From: Pseudodesulfovibrio sp. JC047
GTDB lineage: Bacteria; Desulfobacterota; Desulfovibrionia; Desulfovibrionales; Desulfovibrionaceae
Direction of reading: 5' to 3'
Assembly: GCF_010468615.1 (NCBI RefSeq)
Contig: NZ_WUEH01000026.1
Location: 1-55,144 of the forward strand
Length of the DNA: 55,144 bases
A program made the translations under genes and the position numbers. How positions within the stretch are numbered: position 1 is the stretch's first letter; each line of letters opens with the position of its first letter. The notes beneath the pieces are model-generated. The model did no database searches. It was given only the letters and a program-made list of their open reading frames with translations, and was not told the DNA's origin. This document shows, in pieces, positions 44,145 to 53,171 of this stretch.

Positions 44145-45548
44145 ATGGCTGACAAAATTCTTATCATAGACGACGAGGAAGGCATCCGCATCTCCTTGCG
44201 CGGTATTCTGGAAGACGAAGGCCTTGAAGTTATCGAGGCCGAATCGGGCGAACAAGGGCTGGAATCTCTCGGCACGGATATCCCGGATCTCATTTTTCTC
44301 GACATCTGGCTGCCCGGTATGGATGGTTTGAAAGTGCTCGATATCATTACCCGCGACTACGAAGGTCTGCCGGTTATCATGATTTCCGGCCACGGCACCA
44401 TCGAGACCGCGGTTCAAGCCCTGAAAAAAGGCGCCTTCGATTTCATCGAAAAACCCCTCTCTCTGGAAAAAGTGGTTGTTTCATCCAGAAATGGTCTCGA
44501 ATTCTCCCGGTTACGTCAGGAAAACATCGCGCTCAAAACCCGCATCAGTTCCGAACAACGCGTGACCCTGACCGGAGAATCAGAGGCCATCATCAACCTC
44601 AAACGGGTCATCGGACGTGTGGCACCCACGGATTCATGGGTGCTCATTACCGGCGAAAACGGAACGGGCAAGGAAATCGTGGCCCGGGCCATTCACCATC
44701 AATCCGGTCGAGCTGACCGCCCTCTGGTTGCGGTCAACTGTGCCGCCATCCCCGAAGAATTGATCGAATCGGAACTGTTCGGCCACGAAAAAGGCGCGTT
44801 CACCGGCGCGGACAAGGCCAAGGAAGGCAAATTCGAACTAGCCGACGGCTCCATTCTCTTCCTCGATGAAATCGGCGACATGAGCCTGAAAACACAGGCT
44901 AAGATTTTACGGATTCTTCAGGAACAATCCTTTGAACATGTGGGCGGTCGCAAGACCATCCGGGTTGACGTTCGCGTCATCGCCGCCACCAACAAGGATC
45001 TGGCCAAGGAAATCAAGGCCGGAAACTTCCGCGAAGATCTCTATTACCGACTCAAGGTTTTTCCCCTTGAATTGCCCCCGCTCCGGGACCGCATCGAAGA
45101 CATCCCCCTGCTTATCGAAGATTTCATGGCAACGCTGGTCCAGCAGCACGGATTCAAGCCCATCGGCTTCAATCAGGACGCAATTGAAATTCTCAAACGA
45201 TATCCATGGCCCGGCAACGTCCGGGAACTCAAGAACTTTGTCGAGCGCATGTTCATCATGTATGCCGGAGACGTGGTCACCGCCGACCGCTTGCCCCCGG
45301 AATTCAAACAGCTCTCTGTGGAATCAAAAATCACAGACACCCCTTCCTCTCCAGATGAATCCATGGACATGTTGATTTCCGAGGGACCAACCGATCTCAA
45401 GCAGGCACGCGCCGATTTCGAGGCCCGTTTTCTCGAAGCCAAGCTCAAGGAATTCGATGGCAACATCTCCCAGCTTGCCAAAGCCATCGGTCTCGAACGC
45501 AGCTCGCTCTACCGCAAGCTCAAGGCATACCAAATTCAAACGGACTAG
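44145..45548 (+). CDS. Sigma-54-dependent response regulator (NtrX-like)
   Basis: A 467-residue NtrC-family activator. Domain order is receiver (phosphorylated Asp53 in [14 protein letters not shown]9/D10 acidic pocket), a short linker, AAA+ domain with GENGTGKE (Walker A), [15 protein letters not shown] for sigma-54 contact, [10 protein letters not shown] (Walker B) and [10 protein letters not shown], and a C-terminal Fis-type helix-turn-helix ([21 protein letters not shown]). The linker and the C-terminal part resemble NtrX. No histidine kinase is adjacent, so its partner must be elsewhere. A good AAGGAG lies 6 bases upstream. Its targets are unknown; no convincing sigma-54 promoter was found in the window. 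Confidence 0.93.
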   Translation: MADKILIIDDEEGIRISLRGILEDEGLEVIEAESGEQGLESLGTDIPDLIFLDIWLPGMDGLKVLDIITRDYEGLPVIMISGHGTIETAVQALKKGAFDFIEKPLSLEKVVVSSRNGLEFSRLRQENIALKTRISSEQRVTLTGESEAIINLKRVIGRVAPTDSWVLITGENGTGKEIVARAIHHQSGRADRPLVAVNCAAIPEELIESELFGHEKGAFTGADKAKEGKFELADGSILFLDEIGDMSLKTQAKILRILQEQSFEHVGGRKTIRVDVRVIAATNKDLAKEIKAGNFREDLYYRLKVFPLELPPLRDRIEDIPLLIEDFMATLVQQHGFKPIGFNQDAIEILKRYPWPGNVRELKNFVERMFIMYAGDVVTADRLPPEFKQLSVESKITDTPSSPDESMDMLISEGPTDLKQARADFEARFLEAKLKEFDGNISQLAKAIGLERSSLYRKLKAYQIQTD

Positions 45549-45677
45549 CTTCCCGCTCACACAGGCACTCGCTCTCGAAACGGACGCGTCCGCCCCACAC
45601 CGCCCGATTCCTGTTTACAGCGTCAAACAAGAGAGTCATACTCCGAAAGGAGACTTTCTTTTACCGAGGACAGAGCG

Positions 45678-46394
45678 ATGGCATGGAATCCTGACACATA
45701 TGAAGCGTGGTTCGACACCCCTGAAGGGCGGTTCGCCTTGGAACAGGAGACGCGACTGCTCCACAACGTGTTGGCCGGCTGGCCTCGCCGCAAGCACAAA
45801 TTGCTTGAAATCGGCTGTGGAACCGGACTTTTCATGGATATTCTGTACCAGATGGGCCTTGATGTCACCGGCATAGACACCAGCCCGGAAATGCTCATGG
45901 CCGCCAGAAAGCGTTTCAAGAACCGCGCCGAACTGCATCTCGGACACGGTGAGCACATGGGCTATTCAGACAACGAATTCGACTACGCCCTGATCTGGTC
46001 CGTTCTCGAATTCTCCAACGAGCCAGAAGCCATGCTCGCAGAAGCCGCCCGTGTGGCCGAAAAAGGACTCCTCATCGGATTCCTCAACAAAAACTCCCTC
46101 TACTACACCATGAATGTCCGAAACTCCGGCTCCAGCATGGCCAAAGCCAACTGGTTCACCTGGTGCGAAATGCAGGATCTCATCAAACGCGCCACCGGCT
46201 TTCGCCCAACCATCGCCCGATCCGTCCTCGCCGGCCCCTCCAAAACCTGGACCCATTCCACCGTTTCCAAGCTCCTGAACACCACACTTCTCCCACCTTC
46301 TGTCGGTGCCTTCGTCGCCGTTCGCGTCGATTTTACCAACATGAAACCCATGACACCCCTCTTCGCCTGGAAAACAGAACCCGAAATGGGATAA
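45678..46394 (+). CDS. Class I SAM-dependent methyltransferase
   Basis: A 238-residue methyltransferase with motif I LLEIGCGTGLFMDIL (about residues 37-51), GIDTSPEMLMAARKR, and DYALIWSVLEFSNEPEAML, features of the UbiE/type 11 group. The C-terminal part is basic and hydrophobic. The substrate is unknown. GAGGA lies about 8 bases before ATG 45678. It starts 129 bases after the NtrX-like gene and ends directly at the composite repeat. Confidence 0.85.
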   Translation: MAWNPDTYEAWFDTPEGRFALEQETRLLHNVLAGWPRRKHKLLEIGCGTGLFMDILYQMGLDVTGIDTSPEMLMAARKRFKNRAELHLGHGEHMGYSDNEFDYALIWSVLEFSNEPEAMLAEAARVAEKGLLIGFLNKNSLYYTMNVRNSGSSMAKANWFTWCEMQDLIKRATGFRPTIARSVLAGPSKTWTHSTVSKLLNTTLLPPSVGAFVAVRVDFTNMKPMTPLFAWKTEPEMG

Positions 46395-46396
46395 AT

Positions 46397-47010
46397 TGAA
46401 ATGCCTTCGGCAACTGGGGGAAAGGGAGAGACAAACCCTTTGAAAAGGGCTTTTTCTCTCCCTTTCCCCCAGACCCCCTATCTCTCTCTTTTCCTAAACT
46501 TTTTATGTGCCTTCGGCAGATGTGTACGTCCGCGTGAAGAGACGGCTGTCGTCTGGGGTATGGGATGTGGGATGTGGGATGTGGGATGCCTCCGGCGGCC
46601 AGAGGGGAACCTCTTGGAAGAGGTTCCCCTCTGGACTCCCTTCCAGAACTTTTTGGCGCGCCTTCGGCGAGGTTCCACGACATTCATTGAGTGGGATTGA
46701 AGAAGGAGGAAGGATATGAAAGAGGGGATGGGTAAAGAAATAAGAGAGAAGAGGGGGAAAGTTACAGACTCAAGAGCCCCTTGCAGAAGATGTACTTTTT
46801 AAAATTCTTCAAAAGAGTCTGTAAAAAAACATTTTTTTACAACGCTCTCCCAAGAGCCGCACGAACTTTCGCTGCCGACAGTTTCGAGCGAAGCGAGCGA
46901 TAAAAAGTTTCGGAGAGTCCAGAGAACCCTTTTCAAAGGGTTCTCTGGTCCCGCTGAAAGCGACCGCCGGTAGGCTCCCGCTGAAGGCGACCCCCGGTAG
47001 GGCCGGTAGG
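46397..47010 (-). repeat. Composite hairpin repeat, copy 3 (reverse orientation, A-D-C-B)
   Basis: The gene-free stretch 46395-47014 is one reversed element between the convergent methyltransferase and glnA genes. Read leftwards it holds CCCCCGGTAGG-type units, a hairpin with perfect 14-bp arms (46919-46948, module A), AAACTTTTTA and GCTCGCTTCGCTCG motifs, module D (10-bp arms, 46820-46829/46832-46841), CTTCTTCAATCCCACTC, GCCGAAGGCGCGCC, module C (17-bp arms, 46599-46615/46618-46634, same arms as copy 1), a GGGATGT tandem stretch, GCCGAAGGC, and module B (18-bp arms, 46414-46431/46455-46472). It could end both flanking transcripts. No gene is supported inside it. Confidence 0.87.
46561..46588 (+). 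repeat. Short GGGATGT tandem repeat
   Basis: Three full 7-base GGGATGT units and a partial fourth lie in the composite repeat next to module C. Copy 1 at 226-660 has only a single ACATCCCA-like trace at the matching place (611-618). It is probably slippage within a variable spacer. Confidence 0.8.
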
Positions 47011-47014
47011 CTTG

Positions 47015-48358
47015 TTAGAGCATGGGGAGGTATTTATCGAGTTCGAATTCGGTGACTTGAGTTCGGTATTCATCCCATTCGGCGAGTTTATTTTCGACGA
47101 GTGCGTTGTGCAGATGATCTCCGAGCACTTCTTTCATGAAGCTTGATTTCTGGAGATTGATGGTTGCTTCGTAGAGCGAACCGGGCAGGGATTTGATCTT
47201 GTTTCGCTTGAGCTGACGATCATCCATGGAGAAGATATCATCCTCGACAGGCGGAGCGAGTTCGTAGCCTTCTTCCATGCCTTTGAGTCCGGCAGCGAGC
47301 TGAACGGCAAAACAGAGATAGGGATTTGCAGCAGGGTCCGGGCAACGAAGCTCCATGCGAGTGGCATTTTCCTTGCCGGGTTTGTACATGGGCACACGCA
47401 CGAGCGCGGACCGATTTCGCCGCGCCCAGGCCATGTAGACCGGGGCTTCGTAGCCGGGAACCAATCGCTTGTACGAATTGACCCACTGGTTGGTGATGGC
47501 CACGAATTCCGGGGCATGTTTGAGAATACCGGCGATATAGGACTTGCCTTCGGGCGAGAGATGGTATTCATCGTTGGCATCGTAGAAGACATTGCGTCCA
47601 TTTTTGAACAGGGATTGATGGACATGCATACCTGAACCGTTTTCGCCAAAGATTGGCTTGGGCATGAAGGTCGCGTAGCAGCCGTGTTTACGGGCAATTT
47701 CCTTGACCACGACTCGATAAGTCATGGCGGTATCGGCCATTCTCATACCTTCGGCGTAGCGCAAATCGATTTCGTGTTGGGATGGAGCAACCTCGTGGTG
47801 CGAGTATTCGACTTGAATGCCCATGGCATCCAGGGCGAAAATGATATCCCGTCGAATGTTGTTTCCAAGATCAAGGGGTGGTGCATCAAAGTAGCCACCG
47901 GCATCAAGGACTTCGGTATCCTGGTCATCGGCAAACAGGAAAAACTCCAATTCGGGACCAACGTAAAAGGTGTAGCCTTTTTCGGCTGCCTCTCCCATGA
48001 CATTCTTGAGCACGTACCGCGAATCGGCCTCGAACGGAGATCCATCAGGACTCGTCACATCACAGAACATGCGGGCCACAGGGCGATCAGATGGCCGCCA
48101 GGAACAAATTTGAAACGTGGTGGGATCGGGCATGGCAACCATGTCGGATTCATCGATTCGACAAAATCCGAGAATGGATGAGCCGTCAAAACCCATACCT
48201 TCTTCAAAAGAGGTTTCCAGCTCGTTAGGAGTCACCTGAAAACTCTTCAAGGTCCCGAGAATGTCCAAAAACCAATATTGAATGAAACTGACGTCATAAT
48301 CCTTGACCGCTTTCATCACGTCGTCTGCATTTTTGCAATTGAAAACCGGGATTTTCAT
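47015..48358 (-). CDS. glnA: Glutamine synthetase type I
   Basis: Makes glutamine from glutamate, ammonia and ATP, the main entry point of nitrogen assimilation. The 447-residue protein has the N-terminal beta-grasp domain, GFDGSSI, the metal-site NIRRD and EYSHHEVAPSQHEIDLRY segments, FMPKPIFGENGSGMHVHQSL, the NRSALVRVP glutamate flap region, and ELRCPDPAANPYL. Length and the region after ELAPPVEDD (no DLYDLPPEE-like adenylylation Tyr) fit the I-alpha subtype, which is not controlled by adenylylation. ATG 48358 has GGAGGG 5 bases upstream. Confidence 0.95.
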   Translation of the reverse strand: MKIPVFNCKNADDVMKAVKDYDVSFIQYWFLDILGTLKSFQVTPNELETSFEEGMGFDGSSILGFCRIDESDMVAMPDPTTFQICSWRPSDRPVARMFCDVTSPDGSPFEADSRYVLKNVMGEAAEKGYTFYVGPELEFFLFADDQDTEVLDAGGYFDAPPLDLGNNIRRDIIFALDAMGIQVEYSHHEVAPSQHEIDLRYAEGMRMADTAMTYRVVVKEIARKHGCYATFMPKPIFGENGSGMHVHQSLFKNGRNVFYDANDEYHLSPEGKSYIAGILKHAPEFVAITNQWVNSYKRLVPGYEAPVYMAWARRNRSALVRVPMYKPGKENATRMELRCPDPAANPYLCFAVQLAAGLKGMEEGYELAPPVEDDIFSMDDRQLKRNKIKSLPGSLYEATINLQKSSFMKEVLGDHLHNALVENKLAEWDEYRTQVTEFELDKYLPML

Positions 48359-48678
48359 ACTTCCCTCCAATCTTTGGGTTGAACGCCATCCTACAATTGA
48401 GCGTCATGTGTATCGATAAGAACGATGCGCCCTTTCCCGCGCACTATCCGATGCTTCAAAATCCGAACCTTATCAGGTGCCCACCATCAGACACAATAGA
48501 AATATACCGACCAAAAGGGACGACATTCATCCATGCCTCGCATCCAGCCACCCCCATGATTATCACGACATTATAATTGAAGCCTTTTCAAGAGCTTCAT
48601 AGTGCCCTTAGTATGCGCAACTATTTTCCAGTATTTATACTTTTTTAGTATGATATTAACGTCGTCCGGGAGGTTGGT
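48359..48678. other. Intergenic region between glnA and the chemoreceptor
   Basis: This 320-base divergent region has no supported gene. A perfect -10 box (TATAAT) on the minus strand at 48570-48575 lies about 210 bases upstream of glnA but has no good -35. A rightward candidate for the chemoreceptor is TATGAT (48650-48655) with a weak TTCCAG 17 bases upstream. One minus-strand GG-N10-GC arrangement near 48538-48551 does not match the sigma-54 consensus well. No riboswitch shape was recognised. Confidence 0.3.
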
Positions 48679-50718
48679 ATGGGTTGGAAAGACTGCAAAC
48701 TCAGCGTTAAATTTGGTGTGGGCTTCGGGGCTGTCCTCCTTTTACTTGTCGGTCTCGGCTTCTGGTCGGGCTATGGCATTGAAGGAATCGTCGGCAATGC
48801 CAAAGAGGTCATTTCAGGAAATGCATTGCGAGGGAACTTCACCGAAAAAATTGTGGATCACCTCAAATGGGCCGAAAAGGTCAATGAATTACTCACGGAT
48901 TCTCATATCCATTCACTGGATGTCCAGACCGATCCGAAGGAATGCGCCTTTGGCAAGTGGTATTATAGTGATGCCCGAATCGCAGCGGAAAAGCTTGTTC
49001 CGGGAATCAAGCCACTTTTGCATGAAATAGAGGCATACCATGATGAACTTCATGCTTCGGCCATTGAAATTAATGACAAATACGCACCTGTGGATGTGGA
49101 ATTGGGGGCCTTTTTACGAGACAAGAAATTGGATCATCTTGTCTGGATGAGTCAAATCAAGGACACGTTGATCGATCAGCAAGCCACCGAAACAGGGGTT
49201 GAGACCGATCCGCACAAATGCAAACTCGGCCTGTGGCTGTATTCCGAAGAAACACGACAGCGCATGATCGACGACCCGGAATTCGGAGCAGCAGTCAAGA
49301 CGATTTTCGAGCCACATGCCGCGCTCCACGATTCGGCCACCGACATTGACAAACTATTGCAATCCGACCAACGCGACAAGGCGATGGACTGGTTCAAAGA
49401 TGTCACGGCAGGACTGGCCGAGGAAACACTTGGGACGATTGATTCGGTCCTGGCACTCAACGATAGCAGGCTCAAAGGCTACGAGGCCGCAAAACTCGTC
49501 TATGTCTCCAAAACCATTCCGTCCCTCAATGCAGTGCAGGATATCCTCAACAAAAGTTCTGCCGTCATCCAGGCAAATATCATGACTGACACGGAAATGC
49601 TCGCAGCAGCGAATGAAACCCGGACCGGAGTCATCATCTTCAGCGTCGTTTCGATACTTGTCGGCATTTTCCTCGCATGGATCATTGCCCGGGGCATCAT
49701 TTCTCCGCTCCAAAAAGGCATGGATTTCGCGGCGGAAGTTTCGACAGGCGATCTGACCGCGACCGTGGATTTAAACCAGAATGATGAAGTGGGCCAGTTG
49801 GCACATTCTCTGTCAGACATGGCGGACAAGCTCAATGTGGTTGTGGGCGAGGTGAACCAATCTACAGCCGGAGTCTCTGCCGGAAGTGAACAATTATCGG
49901 CATCAGCACAATCCCTGTCGCAATCCGTGGTTGAACAGGCCGCTTCCATTGAAACCATCTCTTCATCTATTGAAGAAATGACGTCTGGCATTCGGTCCAA
50001 TGCGGAAAGTGCGCAACAGACCGAGGGCATCGCCATCAAGGCCGCCAGCGGCGCAAAAGACAGTGGCGAGGCTGTGGGCGAAGCATTGGACGCCTTCAAA
50101 TCTATTGCCGAACGAATCACGATCATTCAGGAAATCGCTCGTCAGACCAACCTGCTCGCACTGAACGCGGCCATTGAAGCGGCCCGGGCCGGAGAACATG
50201 GCAAGGGCTTTGCTGTCGTGGCAGCGGAAGTCAGAAAGCTGGCAGAACGAAGTGGCGAAGCCGCCGAAGAAATCAGCGGATTGTCAGAATCGTCGATGGG
50301 TGTGGCGGACAAGGCAAGTCAAATGCTGGAAGCCCTGGTCCCGGAAATCGGAAAAACCGCCGAACTCGTGCAGGAAATCGCGTCAAGTTGTACAGAACAG
50401 GATAAAGGCATCAGCGAAATCAGCGCATCGGTCAATCAGCTTGACCAGGTAGTTCAGGGCAATGCTTCAGCCTCCGAGGAAATGGCCTCAACCAGTGAAG
50501 AACTGGCCGCTCAAGCCGAAAATCTGGCACAGGCAATGACCTTTTTCAAGGTGCAAAACGCTGATTGGGCTGCCCCCAAAAGCACTCCAAAAATCAAGGC
50601 TGCACCACCCCAGCCGCTCCCTTCTCATTCTCCGTCTTCACCCCCTTCAAAAAAGGAAACGAACACGGGGGTCGATTTAAACATGGATGATGAGAACGAC
50701 GATTACGAACGGTTCTAG
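48679..50718 (+). CDS. Methyl-accepting chemotaxis protein with two CZB domains
   Basis: A 679-residue transmembrane chemoreceptor. The first membrane segment is about residues 12-34. The periplasmic part carries two chemoreceptor zinc-binding (CZB) units: H61...C89 in ECAFGKWYY...H115/H121, and H153...C181 in CKLGLWLY...H213/H217. The second membrane segment is about 317-340, then a HAMP domain, and the signalling tip [29 protein letters not shown] Pro/Ser/Lys-rich tail ends in DYERF, similar to the NWETF tether that binds CheR/CheB. GGGAGG lies 6 bases before ATG 48679. Confidence 0.93.
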   Translation: MGWKDCKLSVKFGVGFGAVLLLLVGLGFWSGYGIEGIVGNAKEVISGNALRGNFTEKIVDHLKWAEKVNELLTDSHIHSLDVQTDPKECAFGKWYYSDARIAAEKLVPGIKPLLHEIEAYHDELHASAIEINDKYAPVDVELGAFLRDKKLDHLVWMSQIKDTLIDQQATETGVETDPHKCKLGLWLYSEETRQRMIDDPEFGAAVKTIFEPHAALHDSATDIDKLLQSDQRDKAMDWFKDVTAGLAEETLGTIDSVLALNDSRLKGYEAAKLVYVSKTIPSLNAVQDILNKSSAVIQANIMTDTEMLAAANETRTGVIIFSVVSILVGIFLAWIIARGIISPLQKGMDFAAEVSTGDLTATVDLNQNDEVGQLAHSLSDMADKLNVVVGEVNQSTAGVSAGSEQLSASAQSLSQSVVEQAASIETISSSIEEMTSGIRSNAESAQQTEGIAIKAASGAKDSGEAVGEALDAFKSIAERITIIQEIARQTNLLALNAAIEAARAGEHGKGFAVVAAEVRKLAERSGEAAEEISGLSESSMGVADKASQMLEALVPEIGKTAELVQEIASSCTEQDKGISEISASVNQLDQVVQGNASASEEMASTSEELAAQAENLAQAMTFFKVQNADWAAPKSTPKIKAAPPQPLPSHSPSSPPSKKETNTGVDLNMDDENDDYERF

Positions 50719-50724
50719 ACTATC

Positions 50725-50764
50725 GGCACAGAGGCATGACTCCCGATGTCTCTGTGCCTTTTTC
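50725..50764 (+). terminator. Factor-independent terminator after the chemoreceptor
   Basis: A stem GGCACAGAG (50725-50733) pairs perfectly with CTCTGTGCC (50750-50758) and is followed by a T-run. It starts 6 bases past the chemoreceptor stop. Confidence 0.85.
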
Positions 50765-50826
50765 ATTTCGAGAGGAATCTTTCCGCGTAGCGGGAAAACC
50801 GCTAACTGCACAACAGGCATGGCCGA

Positions 50827-51621
50827 TTATCGCAGCTGAATCCAATCTTTCAGCCCATATTTCAACAACAGGTAGTTCAACTGGCCGGTCTTGCGCATGA
50901 CTGATACCCCTTTATCAAGGATGTCACACAATTTTCTCGAACGCTCCGGCCGCTCGGATGTCATGGCAAAACTCAAATATTGATCTGTTGGATCGGCATA
51001 ACACCCGCCATAAAACAGAACATCTTTCAGTCCGAGAGATTTGAGATAATATTCCACGACCACCTTGTTTCCGGCAAGGACCTGAATCCGTTTGTCCTTG
51101 AGCATCTTCAACAGCCGAACAACCGGTTCATCCCCATACATGACATGAAATTTTTCAGGCGAACGGATCACCGCATCACGCAGCCAGTCACGGTATTCAT
51201 ACCCTTTGACAAGTCCCACCATGACATCAGCAAGCGATTCCTCACCGGCAAACATCCATCCGGGCTGGTTCGTATAAAAACACAACAGATCCTTGCCAAG
51301 GGTCTCGTTCGGGAAAATGAACCCTGAGTGGTCATCTTGCAAACACCCGATCAGAATATCGGCCTTGCCACTCCGCACGTCGTCAACAGCGCGTTTCCAT
51401 GGCATCGGCTGATATTGAATTTCGTACCCCTTCGATTCAAAAACCGCACGAAGGATTTCAACGGCATACCCCTCCATACGAGAGCCAGTCCGTCCATTGT
51501 ACGGCATCCTCTCATCAGCAACCACGACAATTTGCTCCTGCCCCCAGGCAGAAAGCTCCATGCCAAGCAGAAGGAGAACGCAATAGAGTATACACAGTGT
51601 CTTTTGATTCACGTTGCACAC
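50827..51621 (-). CDS. Periplasmic solute-binding family 3 protein
   Basis: A 264-residue secreted binding-protein-like protein. A signal peptide is visible (hydrophobic LCILYCVLLLLGMEL, likely cleavage after SAWG). The mature part has the family 3 pattern: GYAVEILRAVFESKGYEIQYQPMPWKRAVDDVRSGKADILIG. No transporter permease or ATPase is adjacent, so it may act as a sensor or stand-alone binding protein rather than an ABC component. The start is a GTG (51621 or 51612) without a clear Shine-Dalgarno. It lies downstream of the MltF-like gene on the same strand after 140 bases. Confidence 0.8.
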   Translation of the reverse strand: MCNVNQKTLCILYCVLLLLGMELSAWGQEQIVVVADERMPYNGRTGSRMEGYAVEILRAVFESKGYEIQYQPMPWKRAVDDVRSGKADILIGCLQDDHSGFIFPNETLGKDLLCFYTNQPGWMFAGEESLADVMVGLVKGYEYRDWLRDAVIRSPEKFHVMYGDEPVVRLLKMLKDKRIQVLAGNKVVVEYYLKSLGLKDVLFYGGCYADPTDQYLSFAMTSERPERSRKLCDILDKGVSVMRKTGQLNYLLLKYGLKDWIQLR

Positions 51622-51761
51622 AATATCAGACCGTCAGTATTAATACAAACCCTGTATTTTTATTATGATACTCTTTTCTGATATCGTCCAAGACACCAGA
51701 TTCGTTCCATACATGCTGAAAAACCACTTTCCCTTTCTCTCAATCCGAAAAATCCACGGAT

Positions 51762-53171
51762 TTACGGCTCAACCACAGAATCCCGACGGTTCAGCACCTC
51801 TGCCATGGACAAATATGCCGCATAATACATCTGAACATGCGCCACATAGTCAGGCGTTTCATGGCCCACAATATCATAGGCGGCCCACTCGACGTTCCCG
51901 AACCATCGGTCAGGGTCCAATCCCATTGCTACGGCTCTTTTCCGAAATGTTCGCACTCGTCCTGGTCCCGCATTGTAGGCAGCCAGTGCAAAATCCACCC
52001 GAGACTCAGGTGCCAAATTTTTGAAATATTTTTCGCACAAAAAATGTAAATACTTCACACCGGCATGGATGTTGTTTTCCAGTTCTTCAATATCGGTGAT
52101 GCCCACGTTGGGGTCGCTGGCGGTTGAAGGTTTGATCTGCATGACGCCCACCGCGCCCCGTCGGCTTCGCAAGCGTTGATCAAAACCGGATTCCTGAAAC
52201 GCCAATGCTGCAATCTTGAGCCAATCGAATCCATATCGAGCCGCATACTTCCGAAAAAGCTCTGCCATGGGATGCAGCCGGCCCTGTTCCAACGGGTTCT
52301 TGAAATTCAGGACATGCTGCTCGTTGACCAGATACCGCTTGTAAAACATATTCCCCTTGAGCGTGCCCTGACGGACGGTCTTGGCAAACCCGTCAAGACT
52401 GGCCTTCAACTCCGTATTACCGGGCCGGACCGCCCAGGCCAAATCGCCGCCTTCATGAAGAACAGCCTCATAAAAAAGTCGCAGTCCGGGCATGGTTTTC
52501 TTCCAGATTTCAGCCAATTGATTTTCCGCGACCACATACTCTATCAAACCTCGTGACACCATCTCCAACAGATCTTCCGTCACCAGATCAGGATCGGTTT
52601 CAACCACGTCTATGGCCGATAATCCTCGTGCCTCCAAATCCTTGCTGACTCTCTGAAGATGTTCGACATAACTGCTTCCAGCCATGGCGTGGACTCGTTT
52701 TCCGGCCAAATCATCCAAACTGGAAACAAGAGGGCTTCGATACCCGCCCACAACGATTTCTTGAATATCCTTTCGATAGGGAGATGAAAAAGCCACGATT
52801 TTTTGCCGGTCCCGAGTCATCGTCATCCCAGCGGCCACGACATCGCCCCGTCCATCCAGCAACGAAGGGATCAATTGGGAAAACGGGACAGCCAAAAAGA
52901 CCATACGGACTTTTTTCCCTGGAGACTGTTTGGCCAAATATCGCGAATACGCATTCATGAGGTCCACTTCCAGACCACGCATGACGCCTTGAGAGACAAA
53001 GAAATTTGTTTGATTATATGAAACAAGCACACGGACCGGCCGACCGAGTTCGATCATCTCGGCAAGATCGCCGGTCCATTTTTGGGACACTCGGTCCAGA
53101 CTGGTGGGCGCGGCACACACGACACTCCCCAGACACAGCACCAACACTATCGCGGTAATATATCGCCCCAT
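51762..53171 (-). CDS. mltF: MltF-like membrane-bound lytic transglycosylase
   Basis: A 469-residue peptidoglycan lytic transglycosylase. It has a signal peptide (ITAIVLVLCLGSVVCA), a family 3 solute-binding domain (about 40-270, GLEVDLMNAYSRYLAKQ, LDGRGDVVAAGMTMT, LAGKRVHAMAGSSY), then a C-terminal SLT domain with the catalytic Glu in ALAFQESGFDQ, GAVGVMQIKPSTA, GVKYL and ALAAYNAGPGRV. The binding domain probably senses muropeptides, as in E. coli MltF. ATG 53171 with AGGAGGG upstream overlaps the SpoIIE gene stop by 1 base (TGATG), so the two are translationally coupled. Confidence 0.9.
   Translation of the reverse strand: MGRYITAIVLVLCLGSVVCAAPTSLDRVSQKWTGDLAEMIELGRPVRVLVSYNQTNFFVSQGVMRGLEVDLMNAYSRYLAKQSPGKKVRMVFLAVPFSQLIPSLLDGRGDVVAAGMTMTRDRQKIVAFSSPYRKDIQEIVVGGYRSPLVSSLDDLAGKRVHAMAGSSYVEHLQRVSKDLEARGLSAIDVVETDPDLVTEDLLEMVSRGLIEYVVAENQLAEIWKKTMPGLRLFYEAVLHEGGDLAWAVRPGNTELKASLDGFAKTVRQGTLKGNMFYKRYLVNEQHVLNFKNPLEQGRLHPMAELFRKYAARYGFDWLKIAALAFQESGFDQRLRSRRGAVGVMQIKPSTASDPNVGITDIEELENNIHAGVKYLHFLCEKYFKNLAPESRVDFALAAYNAGPGRVRTFRKRAVAMGLDPDRWFGNVEWAAYDIVGHETPDYVAHVQMYYAAYLSMAEVLNRRDSVVEP

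Noticed and set aside
48359-48678. Possible sigma-54 promoter or riboswitch controlling glnA
   Set aside because: GG-N10-GC candidates do not match TGGCAC-N5-TTGC, and no known glutamine-related RNA shape was recognised.
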